Source: Leptospira sp. WS39.C2
GTDB lineage: Bacteria; Spirochaetota; Leptospiria; Leptospirales; Leptospiraceae
DNA: 64,000 nt
Direction: 5' to 3'
Assembly (NCBI RefSeq): GCF_040833965.1
Contig: NZ_CP162142.1
Span: forward strand, 2,195,001 to 2,259,000
Within the stretch, counting starts at the first letter, position 1. Every line of letters begins with the position of its first letter. The notes under the pieces were generated by a model. It was not told where the DNA came from, made no database searches, and saw only the letters and a program-made list of their open reading frames with translations. Positions 48,786 through 58,266 of this stretch are shown piece by piece. Both the position numbers and the translations under genes were made by a program.

Positions 48786-50642
48786 TTACATCCGTTCCAT
48801 CTCACTCCAAGAATCCAATTCCAATTCATCTTCTTTTCCTACGTCAACAAACATCAAACGTTCTAATTCTGAGTTCCTTTGTTTTGCAAGGCTTATGTAT
48901 TGTACTCTATCTTTACGAAGAGCAAAAAGTTCGTGAAAAGTTTCGTCATCATGAGTTAAAAATAAATTCTTTGCCCTTTCCGCAGTAAATGACCTTGTTC
49001 CAAGAATTTTCAAAACATCACCACCCAGTTTTACTGCAGTTTCTCTTGTTTCTCGGTAGATATAAGAAAGTCCCATTTCCTTTAATTCATACGCCTCTTC
49101 CCGATCACCAGCACGTGCTACAATGTTTAGGTTTGGGTAATGGTGTTTGACATTACGAATGAGCTCTTGTTGTTTTTCGGGATGGTCAAGTGCAGCAATC
49201 AAAACTTTTGCATGTTCTAAACCAGCACTCTCCAAAAGTTCGATCCTTGTTGCATCACCAAAAAATACTTTGAATCCAAACCTACCAAGCATTTCCACAC
49301 GATCCGCATCATAATCTAAAATGGTGATTCCAATCCCATTGGACCGCAAAAATCGTCCCACCATATTCCCAAACCGTCCAAACCCACAAATGATCACAGG
49401 GTTCTCTTCCTTTTGTACAGTTTGATTCGATTGTTTTTTAGGGAGTTTTGATTGTAAGGCTTCAAAAATTGTTTTTTCATATAACAAGAGTAAAATGGGT
49501 GTGAATGCCATACTCAAAGCTACGCAAGCTACTAAAATCACAATGGTTTCTTTGTCAAAAATTCCAAGACCTTCGGAATATCCAAATAAAACAAAAGAAA
49601 ATTCACCTACTTGTGATAATGCCAAAGACATATATAAATTCTGGTCGAGAGGAAGTTTGAATAAAAAACCAAGGAGGAGTAAAACGATCGCTTTTAGAAA
49701 AATAATTCCAAAAACAATTCCAATGATTTTTGTTGGATTAGACATCACAACAGGAATGTCCATCGAAGCACCAACACTTAAAAAAAACAGACCAAGTAAT
49801 AATCCTTTAAATGGTTCAATATTACTTTCTAACTCATGACGAAATTCACTACTAGCGAGAACAACACCAGCAAGGAAAGTACCAAGGGCAGCAGAAACCC
49901 CAACAGAACCCATAAGGACCGATATAGCAATAACGAGTAATAAACTTGCACCAGTAAAAATCTCTCGGCTACCCGATTTCGCAATCATTCGAAATAGAGG
50001 ACTTAAAAGATACCTGCCAATCAATATAATCCCAATCACAACAAAAAGTACAACTATCGTTTTTTGATACGCAGGCAAGTGATCTACAAGAGAATGACCA
50101 TGATCATTCGAGATTTGTTCACCTTCACTTAACATAGGAAAAATGGCCAGGATTGGAATCACCGCCATATCTTGGAATAACAAGATGGAAAAAGAAGCTT
50201 GGCCAGAAACTGACTTCATAAGTCCCTTTTCCTTCAATGTCTGTAAAACAATTGCGGTGGAAGAAAGTGATAAAATAAATCCTAATGCCAATGAGGATTT
50301 CCATGAAAACTGGAAACCAATTGAAAACAAAAAAACAAAAACAGTTGTGAGCAATAACTGTAAACCACCAAGACCGAGTAACCAAAATTTCAATCGCCAC
50401 AAAAGGTTTAACTCTAACTCCAAACCAATGGCAAACAACATCATCACAACACCAAATTCTGCAAAATGTAAAAGATCCTTTCCTTCTGTTCCTACAAATC
50501 CAAAAACAAAAGGACCAATAACAATTCCCGCCACTAAATACCCAAGGACAGAACCAAGACCCAAACGATTGGCAATGGGTACCATGATGATAGCACTTGT
50601 AAGATAAATCATCGCTTGTAAGAAAAAATTAACTTCACCCAT
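48786..50642 (-). CDS. Kef-type potassium/proton antiporter with an RCK domain
   Basis: This CPA2 family antiporter has 618 residues: about 12 membrane helices (1-385; LGYLVAGIVIGPFVFG, LGFILSLSSTAIVLQ, LGTFLAGVVLASSEF) and a cytoplasmic Rossmann RCK_N domain (about 408-530; VIICGFGRFGNMVGRFL, ILDYDADRV, FFGDATRIELLESAG). KefB/KefC proteins release K+ during electrophile stress and are gated by glutathione adducts, but ligand specificity cannot be read here. The neighbouring KefF-like gene overlaps its start by 8 bases, supporting a Kef assignment. Confidence 0.93.
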   Translation of the reverse strand: MGEVNFFLQAMIYLTSAIIMVPIANRLGLGSVLGYLVAGIVIGPFVFGFVGTEGKDLLHFAEFGVVMMLFAIGLELELNLLWRLKFWLLGLGGLQLLLTTVFVFLFSIGFQFSWKSSLALGFILSLSSTAIVLQTLKEKGLMKSVSGQASFSILLFQDMAVIPILAIFPMLSEGEQISNDHGHSLVDHLPAYQKTIVVLFVVIGIILIGRYLLSPLFRMIAKSGSREIFTGASLLLVIAISVLMGSVGVSAALGTFLAGVVLASSEFRHELESNIEPFKGLLLGLFFLSVGASMDIPVVMSNPTKIIGIVFGIIFLKAIVLLLLGFLFKLPLDQNLYMSLALSQVGEFSFVLFGYSEGLGIFDKETIVILVACVALSMAFTPILLLLYEKTIFEALQSKLPKKQSNQTVQKEENPVIICGFGRFGNMVGRFLRSNGIGITILDYDADRVEMLGRFGFKVFFGDATRIELLESAGLEHAKVLIAALDHPEKQQELIRNVKHHYPNLNIVARAGDREEAYELKEMGLSYIYRETRETAVKLGGDVLKILGTRSFTAERAKNLFLTHDDETFHELFALRKDRVQYISLAKQRNSELERLMFVDVGKEDELELDSWSEMERM

Positions 50643-51177
50643 GATTAGCCCCTAATAAAAATAAAAGGAAATTTCGATATCGTATTGATTCTTTTTGGAA
50701 TTCACCTTCCTTCAATTGAAAGGTTCCTTGCAGTAAAAATGGTGACTGGTAATCCATCTTACATAATTCAGCAGTCCGACGAAAAGGCAAAAGAAACTCT
50801 TCCATCAAATGTCCATGAAACCCTTCTTTTGAATATGCAAGCTCAGTTCCTCCAGTTGTGATTGTCTGGATCCATTTTTTATCTTTTAAAAAATTTCCAT
50901 TTTTTCCATAAGCCCAACCGTCTTCTAATACAAAATCAATCCATTGTTTCATGAGTGGAGGACAACTGTACCAGTAAAATGGATGTTGGAACAAAATCAC
51001 ATCGTGTTCCATTAACAATTTTTGCTCTAACTTGACATCAATTGTAAAATTGGGATAAATTTCGTATAAGTCCCGTAAGGTGATACTCTCGGAAACAGGA
51101 ACCGAATCTAATAACATCTGATTGGCTTTCGATTTTTCCAAAAAAGGATGGAACAATAAAATCAAAATTTTTGGCAT
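50635..51177 (-). CDS. KefF-like flavodoxin-fold NAD(P)H oxidoreductase
   Basis: The 180-residue protein has the flavodoxin-like fold of the NQO1/KefF family: N-terminal ILILLFHPFLEKSKAN, ILFQHPFYWYSCPPLMKQW, and TTGGTELAYSKEGFHGH. KefF-type enzymes bind and activate KefC while reducing quinones. Overlap with the antiporter by 8 bases makes it the likely ancillary subunit of that transporter. Confidence 0.9.
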   Translation of the reverse strand: MPKILILLFHPFLEKSKANQMLLDSVPVSESITLRDLYEIYPNFTIDVKLEQKLLMEHDVILFQHPFYWYSCPPLMKQWIDFVLEDGWAYGKNGNFLKDKKWIQTITTGGTELAYSKEGFHGHLMEEFLLPFRRTAELCKMDYQSPFLLQGTFQLKEGEFQKESIRYRNFLLFLLGANHG

Positions 51178-51270
51178 TTAGAATAAAACACCAAATAATA
51201 AAAAAGGAAGCAAACATTTAAATCCTGATTTCAATTGACCTATTCCAAAAAAATCATAGTTTAGCCACTA

Positions 51271-52875
51271 GTGGGAAATTTATTTTTAATTATATTCTTT
51301 TCTACATTCATATCGGAAGACATTACCTGTATAACTTCCGGCATTTTAGCAAAAGAAGGCAAACTTTCTGTTGGTTATGCCATTTTCTTTACTGGATTTG
51401 GGATTTTTGTTGGCGATTTACTGCTTTATTTCTTTGGTTTTTTAATTCGATTGTTTTTCAAAAAATGGGAACAGAAAGATGTTTGGGAAAAAAAACTTAC
51501 CTCAAATAAATTATACATACATTGGAAATCCAATTTCACCTCATCCATTTTAATTTCACGATTTTTACCTGGTACAAGATTACCACTTTATGTTCTAAGT
51601 GGTTATTTTCATCAGCCATTGATGCTGTTTATAGTCACAAGTTTTTTTGCTGTTTCCCTTTGGACTTCCTCCATTGTTATGTTAGTATATGCTTATGGAA
51701 TGGGTTTGGGTTTGTATCTGGATTACAAGTCCAATATTTGGTCCATATTATGGATTGGGATTAGTTTTTATGTTTTGTTTGTACTTGTGCAAACTATTTT
51801 GATCCGAGAAAAAAGAGATTCCTTCATCATAAAATGCAAAAAATGGACAAAATTGGAATTTTGGCCAAGTTATATATTTTATCTCCCACTCATCCCTTAC
51901 CTAATTTATTTAAGTATCAAATATAGAGGGGTTCGGTTTCTTACAACAACAAACCCAGGCATCATTGCCTCTGGAATTGCAGGAGAATCAAAATTCCAAA
52001 TCTTAAATCTCATCCCAACGAAACATCGATCTAAATCTTTATTCGTACAAACAAACATACTTCAAAAAACGAAATTAGTCAAAAAATGGATGGGAACCAA
52101 TCAAATCAAATTCCCAATCATCGCAAAACCAGACAAAGGTGAAAGGGGTTTTTTGGTTCAAAAAATAAAATCCTTTTCTGAATTAGAATTTCTATTCCAA
52201 ACATATCCAATTGATTGGTTGGTTCAAGAATGGTGTAGAGGTCCTTTTGAAGTGGGGGTATTTTATTACAGGAACCCAAACGAATCAAATGGTCGAATCT
52301 TTTCCATTACGGAAAAGGTATTTCCCAAAATTACTGGAGATGGATTTAATACATTAGAAACGTTAATTGAATCTCACCCTAGGTACCAATTCCAAAAAGA
52401 TACTCATAAAAAGCACAATGAAAAAAACTTACATCTAATTTTAGAGAAAGGGAAAACAATCTCTATAGGTGCCATAGGCAATCATATCCAAGGTTGTATG
52501 TTCCAAGACGGTTACCATTTACTCACTCCCAAGCTAGAAAAGGAATTAGTTAATGTTGGAGACCATACCAAAGGTTTTTATTTTGGTAGATTTGACATTC
52601 GATTTTCCAATCTAAAAAAATTCCAAGATGGAAAAGATTTTAAAATCATCGAACTGAATGGAGTTACAAGCGAATCAACAAACTTATACGATCCAAACTT
52701 TACAATTTTACAAAGTTATTCTATTTTGTTTAAACAATGGAAATTGATTTTCGAAATTGGATCTAGAAATTATATAAACGGTGTGGCTTTAACTCCGTAT
52801 TCTCAATTGTATCGATTGGTTTTAGATCACAATCAGTATAGAAAAAAATTCAGTCGATTGGAAACATCTCGCTAA
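51271..52875 (+). CDS. DedA/VTT membrane domain fused to an ATP-grasp domain
   Basis: Starts at GTG 51271; length 534. Residues 1-180 are a DedA (VTT) membrane domain: STFISEDITCITSGILA, GFGIFVGDLLLYFFG and ISRFLPGTRLPLYVLSGYF. A short membrane segment follows (about 205-220). Residues about 225-520 form an ATP-grasp-type domain: FPIIAKPDKGERGFLVQKI for ATP binding, WLVQEWCRGPFEVGVFYYR, and the metal site FKIIELNGVTSESTNLYDP. DedA proteins move polyprenyl or phospholipids; ATP-grasp enzymes join carboxylates to amines or thiols. A lipid-linked ligase is a reasonable guess, not proven. Its end overlaps the convergent DoxX-like gene by 26 bases. Confidence 0.85.
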   Translation: MGNLFLIIFFSTFISEDITCITSGILAKEGKLSVGYAIFFTGFGIFVGDLLLYFFGFLIRLFFKKWEQKDVWEKKLTSNKLYIHWKSNFTSSILISRFLPGTRLPLYVLSGYFHQPLMLFIVTSFFAVSLWTSSIVMLVYAYGMGLGLYLDYKSNIWSILWIGISFYVLFVLVQTILIREKRDSFIIKCKKWTKLEFWPSYIFYLPLIPYLIYLSIKYRGVRFLTTTNPGIIASGIAGESKFQILNLIPTKHRSKSLFVQTNILQKTKLVKKWMGTNQIKFPIIAKPDKGERGFLVQKIKSFSELEFLFQTYPIDWLVQEWCRGPFEVGVFYYRNPNESNGRIFSITEKVFPKITGDGFNTLETLIESHPRYQFQKDTHKKHNEKNLHLILEKGKTISIGAIGNHIQGCMFQDGYHLLTPKLEKELVNVGDHTKGFYFGRFDIRFSNLKKFQDGKDFKIIELNGVTSESTNLYDPNFTILQSYSILFKQWKLIFEIGSRNYINGVALTPYSQLYRLVLDHNQYRKKFSRLETSR

Positions 52876-53257
52876 AATAAGGGATTTTTTTTCTTTCATA
52901 ATACAAAACATAGTTGGAAAGTAAAAACACAAATAGTGCCATAAAAAACAAAAGGCCACCGTCATCCTTTACCACGATGCCCAAAAATACCAAATGAGAA
53001 AGAATCGCACCTAACATTAAATTAAATGCTAAAAATGCTCCTACCCAAACAAATTTTGGAATCATAATCAATATGATACAAATTGTTTCAAGAACTGCCA
53101 AACCAATGCGACCCCAAGGTTCCATGGCAAGAATTGTAAATATATATTTTGATTCTTCCGAACCTGTGAATTTATAGTACAAAGTTTGGCCGATAACCAC
53201 TACAATCAGCACTTTTGCTAAATGAAATAAAATTGGTTTTTGTAAAATACCTTTCAT
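52850..53257 (-). CDS. DoxX-like membrane protein
   Basis: With ATG 53257 (GAGGAAAC upstream) the protein has 135 residues and four hydrophobic helices (about 12-27, 46-64, 66-87, 98-117). Layout and the segment LYYKFTGSEESKYIF match DoxX-like proteins, whose function is poorly known. A longer frame from 53308 has no ribosome binding site. Its start overlaps the lipoprotein hydrolase stop by 4 bases. Confidence 0.75.
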   Translation of the reverse strand: MKGILQKPILFHLAKVLIVVVIGQTLYYKFTGSEESKYIFTILAMEPWGRIGLAVLETICIILIMIPKFVWVGAFLAFNLMLGAILSHLVFLGIVVKDDGGLLFFMALFVFLLSNYVLYYERKKIPYFSEMFPID

Positions 53258-54132
53258 TTTGTTTCCTCTTGTAACAATATCGATTTGATTTCCGAATATC
53301 TTGTCCAAGGTATAAAATGACTACCTCCGATTAATGGATAAATCTTGTGGTTTCCTTGAAAAAAAATATTTTCTAAATAATAAACATTTTCCACTGGAAC
53401 AATTCCGTCCTCATCACCATGAATCGAAACAACAGGAAATCCATTTCCTTTTAATTCATTTCCTAATTGTTCCAAGTCTTTTTTTAAGGAAAACATCTCT
53501 AAATTACTCCTCACAAAAGATTGTGGTAAAATTATTTCAATGAACGGAATTTTGGCCAAATGGTTATAAAATCTTAATTCTTCGTACTTTGGATCAATCG
53601 GAGCTGAAACCATTATAAGTTTCCCGTTTTTATATCCTCTTTTTTGTAATTCTAAGATCGATACCAAAGCAACCGGTCCTCCATAGGAATGGCCTAAGAG
53701 TTCAATAGAAACAAATGATTTTTTTTCCTGAAGCAAAAAAGCGATTACCATTTCAACGATTGCACTGGCTTGTATCGTGAGACTCGGAACAAATTCCTTT
53801 TGCAAAGAATTTCCATACCCCAAACGATCAGGAACAATGATACAATATCTTTTTTGATAATCTTCATCTTCTAAATACAAACTAAAATCTGAACTGTTTC
53901 CAGGTGATCCATGAATGAGAACTAGAAGATTTGATTTTAAATGACAATCATTGGTTAATACAAAAAGATTTCCGTTATTTATAGGGATTATTTGTTTTTT
54001 TATCACTTCCTTTCCTTCTTTTGGGATGGAACATTGTGAAACAAAAACAAAAATCAAAAGGATCCCTATTCCAAATCGAATCCTAAGGTATTTTGATAAG
54101 AGATATTGATATGAATCAAGATTCAATTTCAT
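53254..54132 (-). CDS. Lipoprotein alpha/beta hydrolase
   Basis: A lipoprotein signal ends at FVFVSQC (Cys34 from ATG 54132). The body is an alpha/beta hydrolase: oxyanion region LLVLIHGSPGNSSDF, nucleophile elbow LLGHSYGGPVAL with Ser, acid in SIHGDEDGIVP and His in IGGSHFIPW. The triad is complete, so it is probably an active esterase or lipase in the envelope. The substrate is unknown. Overlaps the DoxX-like gene by 4 bases and the cyclase gene by 17 bases, so the three may form one transcript. Confidence 0.87.
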   Translation of the reverse strand: MKLNLDSYQYLLSKYLRIRFGIGILLIFVFVSQCSIPKEGKEVIKKQIIPINNGNLFVLTNDCHLKSNLLVLIHGSPGNSSDFSLYLEDEDYQKRYCIIVPDRLGYGNSLQKEFVPSLTIQASAIVEMVIAFLLQEKKSFVSIELLGHSYGGPVALVSILELQKRGYKNGKLIMVSAPIDPKYEELRFYNHLAKIPFIEIILPQSFVRSNLEMFSLKKDLEQLGNELKGNGFPVVSIHGDEDGIVPVENVYYLENIFFQGNHKIYPLIGGSHFIPWTRYSEIKSILLQEETK

Positions 54133-55408
54133 TGTCAAAAAACAATGCACCAGTTTTGTACATCCTTAGAAACAATTCGTTTGGTTCTTTTGGACTAATG
54201 GGACTTACAAATTCTGGTAAAAAACCTTTTACAAAAAACATTTCAATGTCAGCTTTATTTTTAATCGAAATTAGACCTCTGGACTCACAATCAAAGTATT
54301 TATTTATCTCTTCATACACGGCTCTTGAAATATTCACTTCGCCCACAACCCCACTACTCTCAAGCCGACTCGCCGTATTCACTGTATCTCCCCATACATC
54401 ATAAGCGAATTTGTCACTGCCAACTACACCTGCAACAAGAGGACCTAAATGGATACCCAAACGTATCTCCCAAAATACATTCCCTTGTAATGAATGGATT
54501 TCTTTTTGTTCAGCCATATAAGCTTGAAATTTTAATCCACATAACACAGCATCAACGGCATTTGAAATATTTTCATTAGGAATCCCACCGACAGCCATAT
54601 AGGCATCCCCAATGGTTTTAATTTTTTCCATTTTGAATTCTTTACAGATACGATCGAACGTACGAAAAATTTGGTCCAACTCATGAACAAGAACTTCAGC
54701 ATTCATTGTTTCTGCAATTTTAGTAAAACCAACCATATCACAAAATAAAACCGATGCCGATTCATAACGTTTTGGAATGACTCTAGCTTCTTTTTTTAAT
54801 TCGTCGGCGATTGGTTCAGGTAAGATGTTTAAAAGTAAGGATTCCGATTTTTTTCTTTCAATATTTAAGTTACGACTTAATATAAATATCAAAATGCCTG
54901 TTAAAATTTGAACAAATAAATAATTTCCACCGGCATCCAAGTATCGATCCATTTCAGTTGCATAACCTGTTACCCAATCTTTATGAAAGTATTCAAATGC
55001 ATAAAGTGAAGCAGAAACGAAGATATATAAGGAATAAACAATCCATACATTATGATCTCTAATCAGAATGAGTGCGATCACAAGTGACGGAATTAAATAA
55101 TAATGATTTCCACCGATGGAACCACCATTAAAGAACCACATAGAAGCCAAATAAAATAATATCGTTAAGTTAAAAGGCCAATACAAAATAAAATAGATAC
55201 TTTTCACTCTACTTAGGTAGTACATGGCAAGCATGAGTAAGGCAGAACCCACATTCAAACAAACAAGAATCAAATAGTTTTCTAAGTACAAAACACCAAA
55301 AACTCCAACTAAATTCAAGACACCATTAATGAGAGAAACTGTGTTAAAAAGCCGATGTTCTAATGAATGTTTTTTGGGATCACCGAGAAAAAAATAAAGC
55401 CATTTCAT
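54116..55408 (-). CDS. Membrane-bound class III adenylate cyclase
   Basis: The N-terminal 185 residues carry about six membrane helices; the cytoplasmic catalytic domain spans about 205-400. Metal-binding Asp residues lie in SVLFCDMVGFTKIAE and TIGDAYMAVGG. Lys in EKIKTIGD and Asp in YDVWGDTVNTASRLE match the adenine-selecting pair, favouring cAMP over cGMP. A signalling helix (LLLNILPEPIADELKK) joins membrane and catalytic parts. No HAMP is present. The input is unknown. About 380 bases of AT-rich DNA lie upstream. Confidence 0.93.
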   Translation of the reverse strand: MKWLYFFLGDPKKHSLEHRLFNTVSLINGVLNLVGVFGVLYLENYLILVCLNVGSALLMLAMYYLSRVKSIYFILYWPFNLTILFYLASMWFFNGGSIGGNHYYLIPSLVIALILIRDHNVWIVYSLYIFVSASLYAFEYFHKDWVTGYATEMDRYLDAGGNYLFVQILTGILIFILSRNLNIERKKSESLLLNILPEPIADELKKEARVIPKRYESASVLFCDMVGFTKIAETMNAEVLVHELDQIFRTFDRICKEFKMEKIKTIGDAYMAVGGIPNENISNAVDAVLCGLKFQAYMAEQKEIHSLQGNVFWEIRLGIHLGPLVAGVVGSDKFAYDVWGDTVNTASRLESSGVVGEVNISRAVYEEINKYFDCESRGLISIKNKADIEMFFVKGFLPEFVSPISPKEPNELFLRMYKTGALFFDNEIES

Positions 55409-55788
55409 TGTAATTGATAAGTATCCTCTAGGAAAGACCCCAGATTCAACCCTTTTTCTATACTAAAATGGAAGATTAAAAAACTAAAACCATTAAAATT
55501 TGGCTTCAAATAGAATGATCTTTCTAATTTACCTTACTTTAGAATGATTCAGAAATAAAAAATAGATCAGAACATATTATTTCATTTGAGATATTTTCTT
55601 TTACTAAACTGAATTTCTGAATCGTAAACATTTTTTTAATCTATTTTTACAAAACAGATAAAAGAATCATTTCCCATCTAACAAAACCTTTGTTTTAGTT
55701 GCAATTTACAATCGTAAAAGAAGTGTAGTGAATTTAGAAAATTGTTTCTGCAAACACTATCTTACCTTATTGATTATAGGATTCATCA
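55409..55788. other. AT-rich intergenic stretch between divergent genes
   Basis: This 380-base gap separates the cyclase gene from the divergent exported protein gene. It is more AT-rich than its neighbours. I see no open frame of note, no long hairpin and no convincing promoter boxes. AGGA lies 8 bases before the TTG at 55789 as a likely ribosome binding site. Both promoters should lie here. Confidence 0.6.
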
Positions 55789-56616
55789 TTGAAAATCTGT
55801 TTTAACCTCTTTTTTGGTCTCATCTTTATTCTTTTACTCAACGATTCCCTATTTTCTGAAACTGTGATTTTAAAATCAGGCAAATCGATCAACGGCAAAG
55901 TGATAGATCAAAATAAGGACCTGTTAAAAATAAAAGATAAGGATGGAAATCTACTCCAATTCCCTAAAACTGATATTCTGAAAGTATCGTATCAAGATTT
56001 GAATGTAAAAGAAGTTAAAAAAATTATCGAAGTTGAAACCAAAAAGAATTTTAGCACTTCAAATAATGAATCTCAGAGCAGTGAGATTACAAATCCCAAT
56101 ACAATGAAAAAAATTCGAAAAGAGGTTGTATTCCGCTCTGCGATTTTGCCTGGTTTAGGGCAGTTCCATTGGAATGAACCTGTTTGGGGATCTGTGTATC
56201 TCATTGCATTTTTAGGTGCAGCCATCAATTACAATCAGGCATGGAATTTACACAAGGAAGCTAAGTCTGAATACCAAAATGATTTTCGTTCCTTAGTGTT
56301 ATTAGGTTCTGGGAATTCGGGATTTGTTCTCAACCTGATCGATAAAAACAACCTGGCTTCGGAATATCGAAAAACAGGCAATGCAGTCAACTCGGCATCC
56401 AATATCGTCATTGGAGTTTTCCTCATCAGTCTTATTGATTCGATGTTGTACCGGGCCGATAAAAAAGAAAATCCACTTACAAATTTTGAAAAACGACCTG
56501 GTTTTTATTTGAACACTGACATAAACCAAACTCACCAACAAAATCTTTACACTAAGGACAAACGATTCACACAAGAAAGTATAGAATACAAAATTGGTTA
56601 CACATGGGTATTTTAA
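55789..56616 (+). CDS. Exported or membrane protein with an SH3/LSm-like N-terminal segment
   Basis: Starts at TTG 55789. Residues 1-22 form a signal peptide (CFNLFFGLIFILLLNDSLF). The next 40 residues (VILKSGKSINGKVIDQNKDL, LKIKDKDGNLLQF) look like the small barrel found in many leptospiral exported proteins. The C-terminal half has RSAILPGLGQFHWNEPVWGS with two hydrophobic segments (about 123-142, 197-218), resembling DUF5683-type membrane proteins. Its stop is two bases before the next lipoprotein gene, so they are probably cotranscribed. The role is unknown. Confidence 0.72.
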   Translation: MKICFNLFFGLIFILLLNDSLFSETVILKSGKSINGKVIDQNKDLLKIKDKDGNLLQFPKTDILKVSYQDLNVKEVKKIIEVETKKNFSTSNNESQSSEITNPNTMKKIRKEVVFRSAILPGLGQFHWNEPVWGSVYLIAFLGAAINYNQAWNLHKEAKSEYQNDFRSLVLLGSGNSGFVLNLIDKNNLASEYRKTGNAVNSASNIVIGVFLISLIDSMLYRADKKENPLTNFEKRPGFYLNTDINQTHQQNLYTKDKRFTQESIEYKIGYTWVF

Positions 56617-56618
56617 AA

Positions 56619-57632
56619 ATGAATCAGACCAAACGATCCAAAAATGTTTTTCTAATATTCATTTTTTTTATCTTAGCCTTTCATTTCCATTGTAGGGTAA
56701 ATCCAAATCCCAAAGGAAGCCTTTTTGATCCTCAAAGTGCACAAGGAGCATTATCTTCCTTCTTCTTCAATGATATCTTAAACAATGTATCGAGTCGAGG
56801 TTGGACTGTTTTTTCTCCCTCGTTTGGGACTACGGATCCAAGTGATTCCGTCTTGTTTGACCAAGAAGGTACTACAACGTATGCAATCTACGTTAGAAAT
56901 ACAAACTTAACCACTAGACTCTATTCAAGTACAAATGGAATGAATTACTCTCAGTTAGGTTTACAAATCAATAATACAAATACAAATATTTTTGGAGCAT
57001 TCACTGGTCGATCTCAACTGTCAAATTATCATTCATTAAATTTAGGTGGGGCATGGACCGCAAATGCATTGATTACTGGTTTTTGTATGGTGAGATATAA
57101 TACTGCAAGCGCATATATCTTGGGTGATGGTATTGTAGACAGAACTATTGATTCAGGAAATTCAATTAACACTATCTCGACTTCTCCTGCCTATTCATCA
57201 AGAAATTCTGGTGTTTGTAGTTTTGGAAATGGAAAAATCTATTTAGTGGGAGGGAAAAATGCATCTTCTAATTTGTTTGACCTTTGGGAGTCAACAGATG
57301 GAATCAATTGGTCTTTGCTAACTCAAAGTATCATACCAACACAAAGTGTAGGTTTCAACCGTCCTTGTTACAACATTCAAAACTCAAATGAAACAAATGT
57401 CCTCGGTATGGTTTATTCTGATATTACCTCCTATAAATTTCATGTTGTTTTAAGCAATTTAGCTCTCTTACAAAGTAATGATGGAAAAAATTGGTCTTGT
57501 ACCAATCCAAATATTACTTACAAATCTGAATTCAATACAATTGCAAATAGGGTTGTTTTAGTTGGGAAACGACTTTTTGTATACGGACAATCAAATACTG
57601 GAGTAGAAAATGTATATACTGACTTAGAATGA
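56619..57632 (+). CDS. Lipoprotein with Asp-box-like repeats
   Basis: From ATG 56619 the signal peptide ends at LAFHFHC (Cys25). ATG 56604 is an alternative overlapping the previous gene. The mature part carries repeats that look like Asp-box or BNR units (SSTNGMNYSQLG, ESTDGINWSLL, QSNDGKNWSC), suggesting a beta-propeller that may bind glycans. Length is 337 residues. No catalytic residues can be assigned. It is rich in Asn and Ser, typical of exported surface proteins. Confidence 0.72.
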   Translation: MNQTKRSKNVFLIFIFFILAFHFHCRVNPNPKGSLFDPQSAQGALSSFFFNDILNNVSSRGWTVFSPSFGTTDPSDSVLFDQEGTTTYAIYVRNTNLTTRLYSSTNGMNYSQLGLQINNTNTNIFGAFTGRSQLSNYHSLNLGGAWTANALITGFCMVRYNTASAYILGDGIVDRTIDSGNSINTISTSPAYSSRNSGVCSFGNGKIYLVGGKNASSNLFDLWESTDGINWSLLTQSIIPTQSVGFNRPCYNIQNSNETNVLGMVYSDITSYKFHVVLSNLALLQSNDGKNWSCTNPNITYKSEFNTIANRVVLVGKRLFVYGQSNTGVENVYTDLE

Positions 57633-57750
57633 AATTTTTCATTTGGCATTCATATTAAATAAAATCACTGCATCCAATCTAGGAAAATCCTAAGTAAAAA
57701 AAGAACAAGCATATTGACATTCTTAAATTAAATTCGATAATCGTTACTCT

Positions 57751-58128
57751 ATGAAAATTGATGGGAAAAAAGCACTCAAAGTATTAGAAGAAGCTAGAGA
57801 AGCAAAAAATGAACTTTTGTATGAGAAAGCCCTTACTTTGTATACCGAATATCTAAATATGGTGGATCCTTCCTTTACGCATGGAGTTTGGAATTCTATG
57901 GCGGAAATTTTATTTGCACAAAACAAATGGAATGATGCGTTGACTCATTGTAACAAAGCACTCGAAATCATGAAAGATTTTGTCCCTGCTTTAGAACTTA
58001 GGATCAAAATCCAATCAGCTCTTGGCAACCTAAATCAAACATACGAAGATCAAACTAAGATTAAAGAATTGGAAGCGATTGAAAAATCAAAATGGGACGA
58101 CCCTAACCACTATTACCATTACAAATGA
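57751..58128 (+). CDS. Small TPR protein
   Basis: The 125 residues contain about three TPR units (ALKVLEEAREAKNELLYEKA, WNSMAEILFAQNKWNDALTH, CNKALEIMKDFVPALEL). No signal peptide or membrane helix is seen, so it should be a cytoplasmic adaptor. The start ATG 57751 has no clear ribosome binding site. It stands alone, 118 bases after the lipoprotein gene. The partner is unknown. Confidence 0.75.
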   Translation: MKIDGKKALKVLEEAREAKNELLYEKALTLYTEYLNMVDPSFTHGVWNSMAEILFAQNKWNDALTHCNKALEIMKDFVPALELRIKIQSALGNLNQTYEDQTKIKELEAIEKSKWDDPNHYYHYK

Positions 58129-58266
58129 ATTCCCAATCACACCCCATCCATAGGATTAATTTCCATTACAATGGATAGTTTGATTCGAAGGCGAATGAAG
58201 ATTGGCGGTAACCACTTTTGACATATAATTTTTATAGAATTATTTTAGAATCCACTTTGAGTACTT

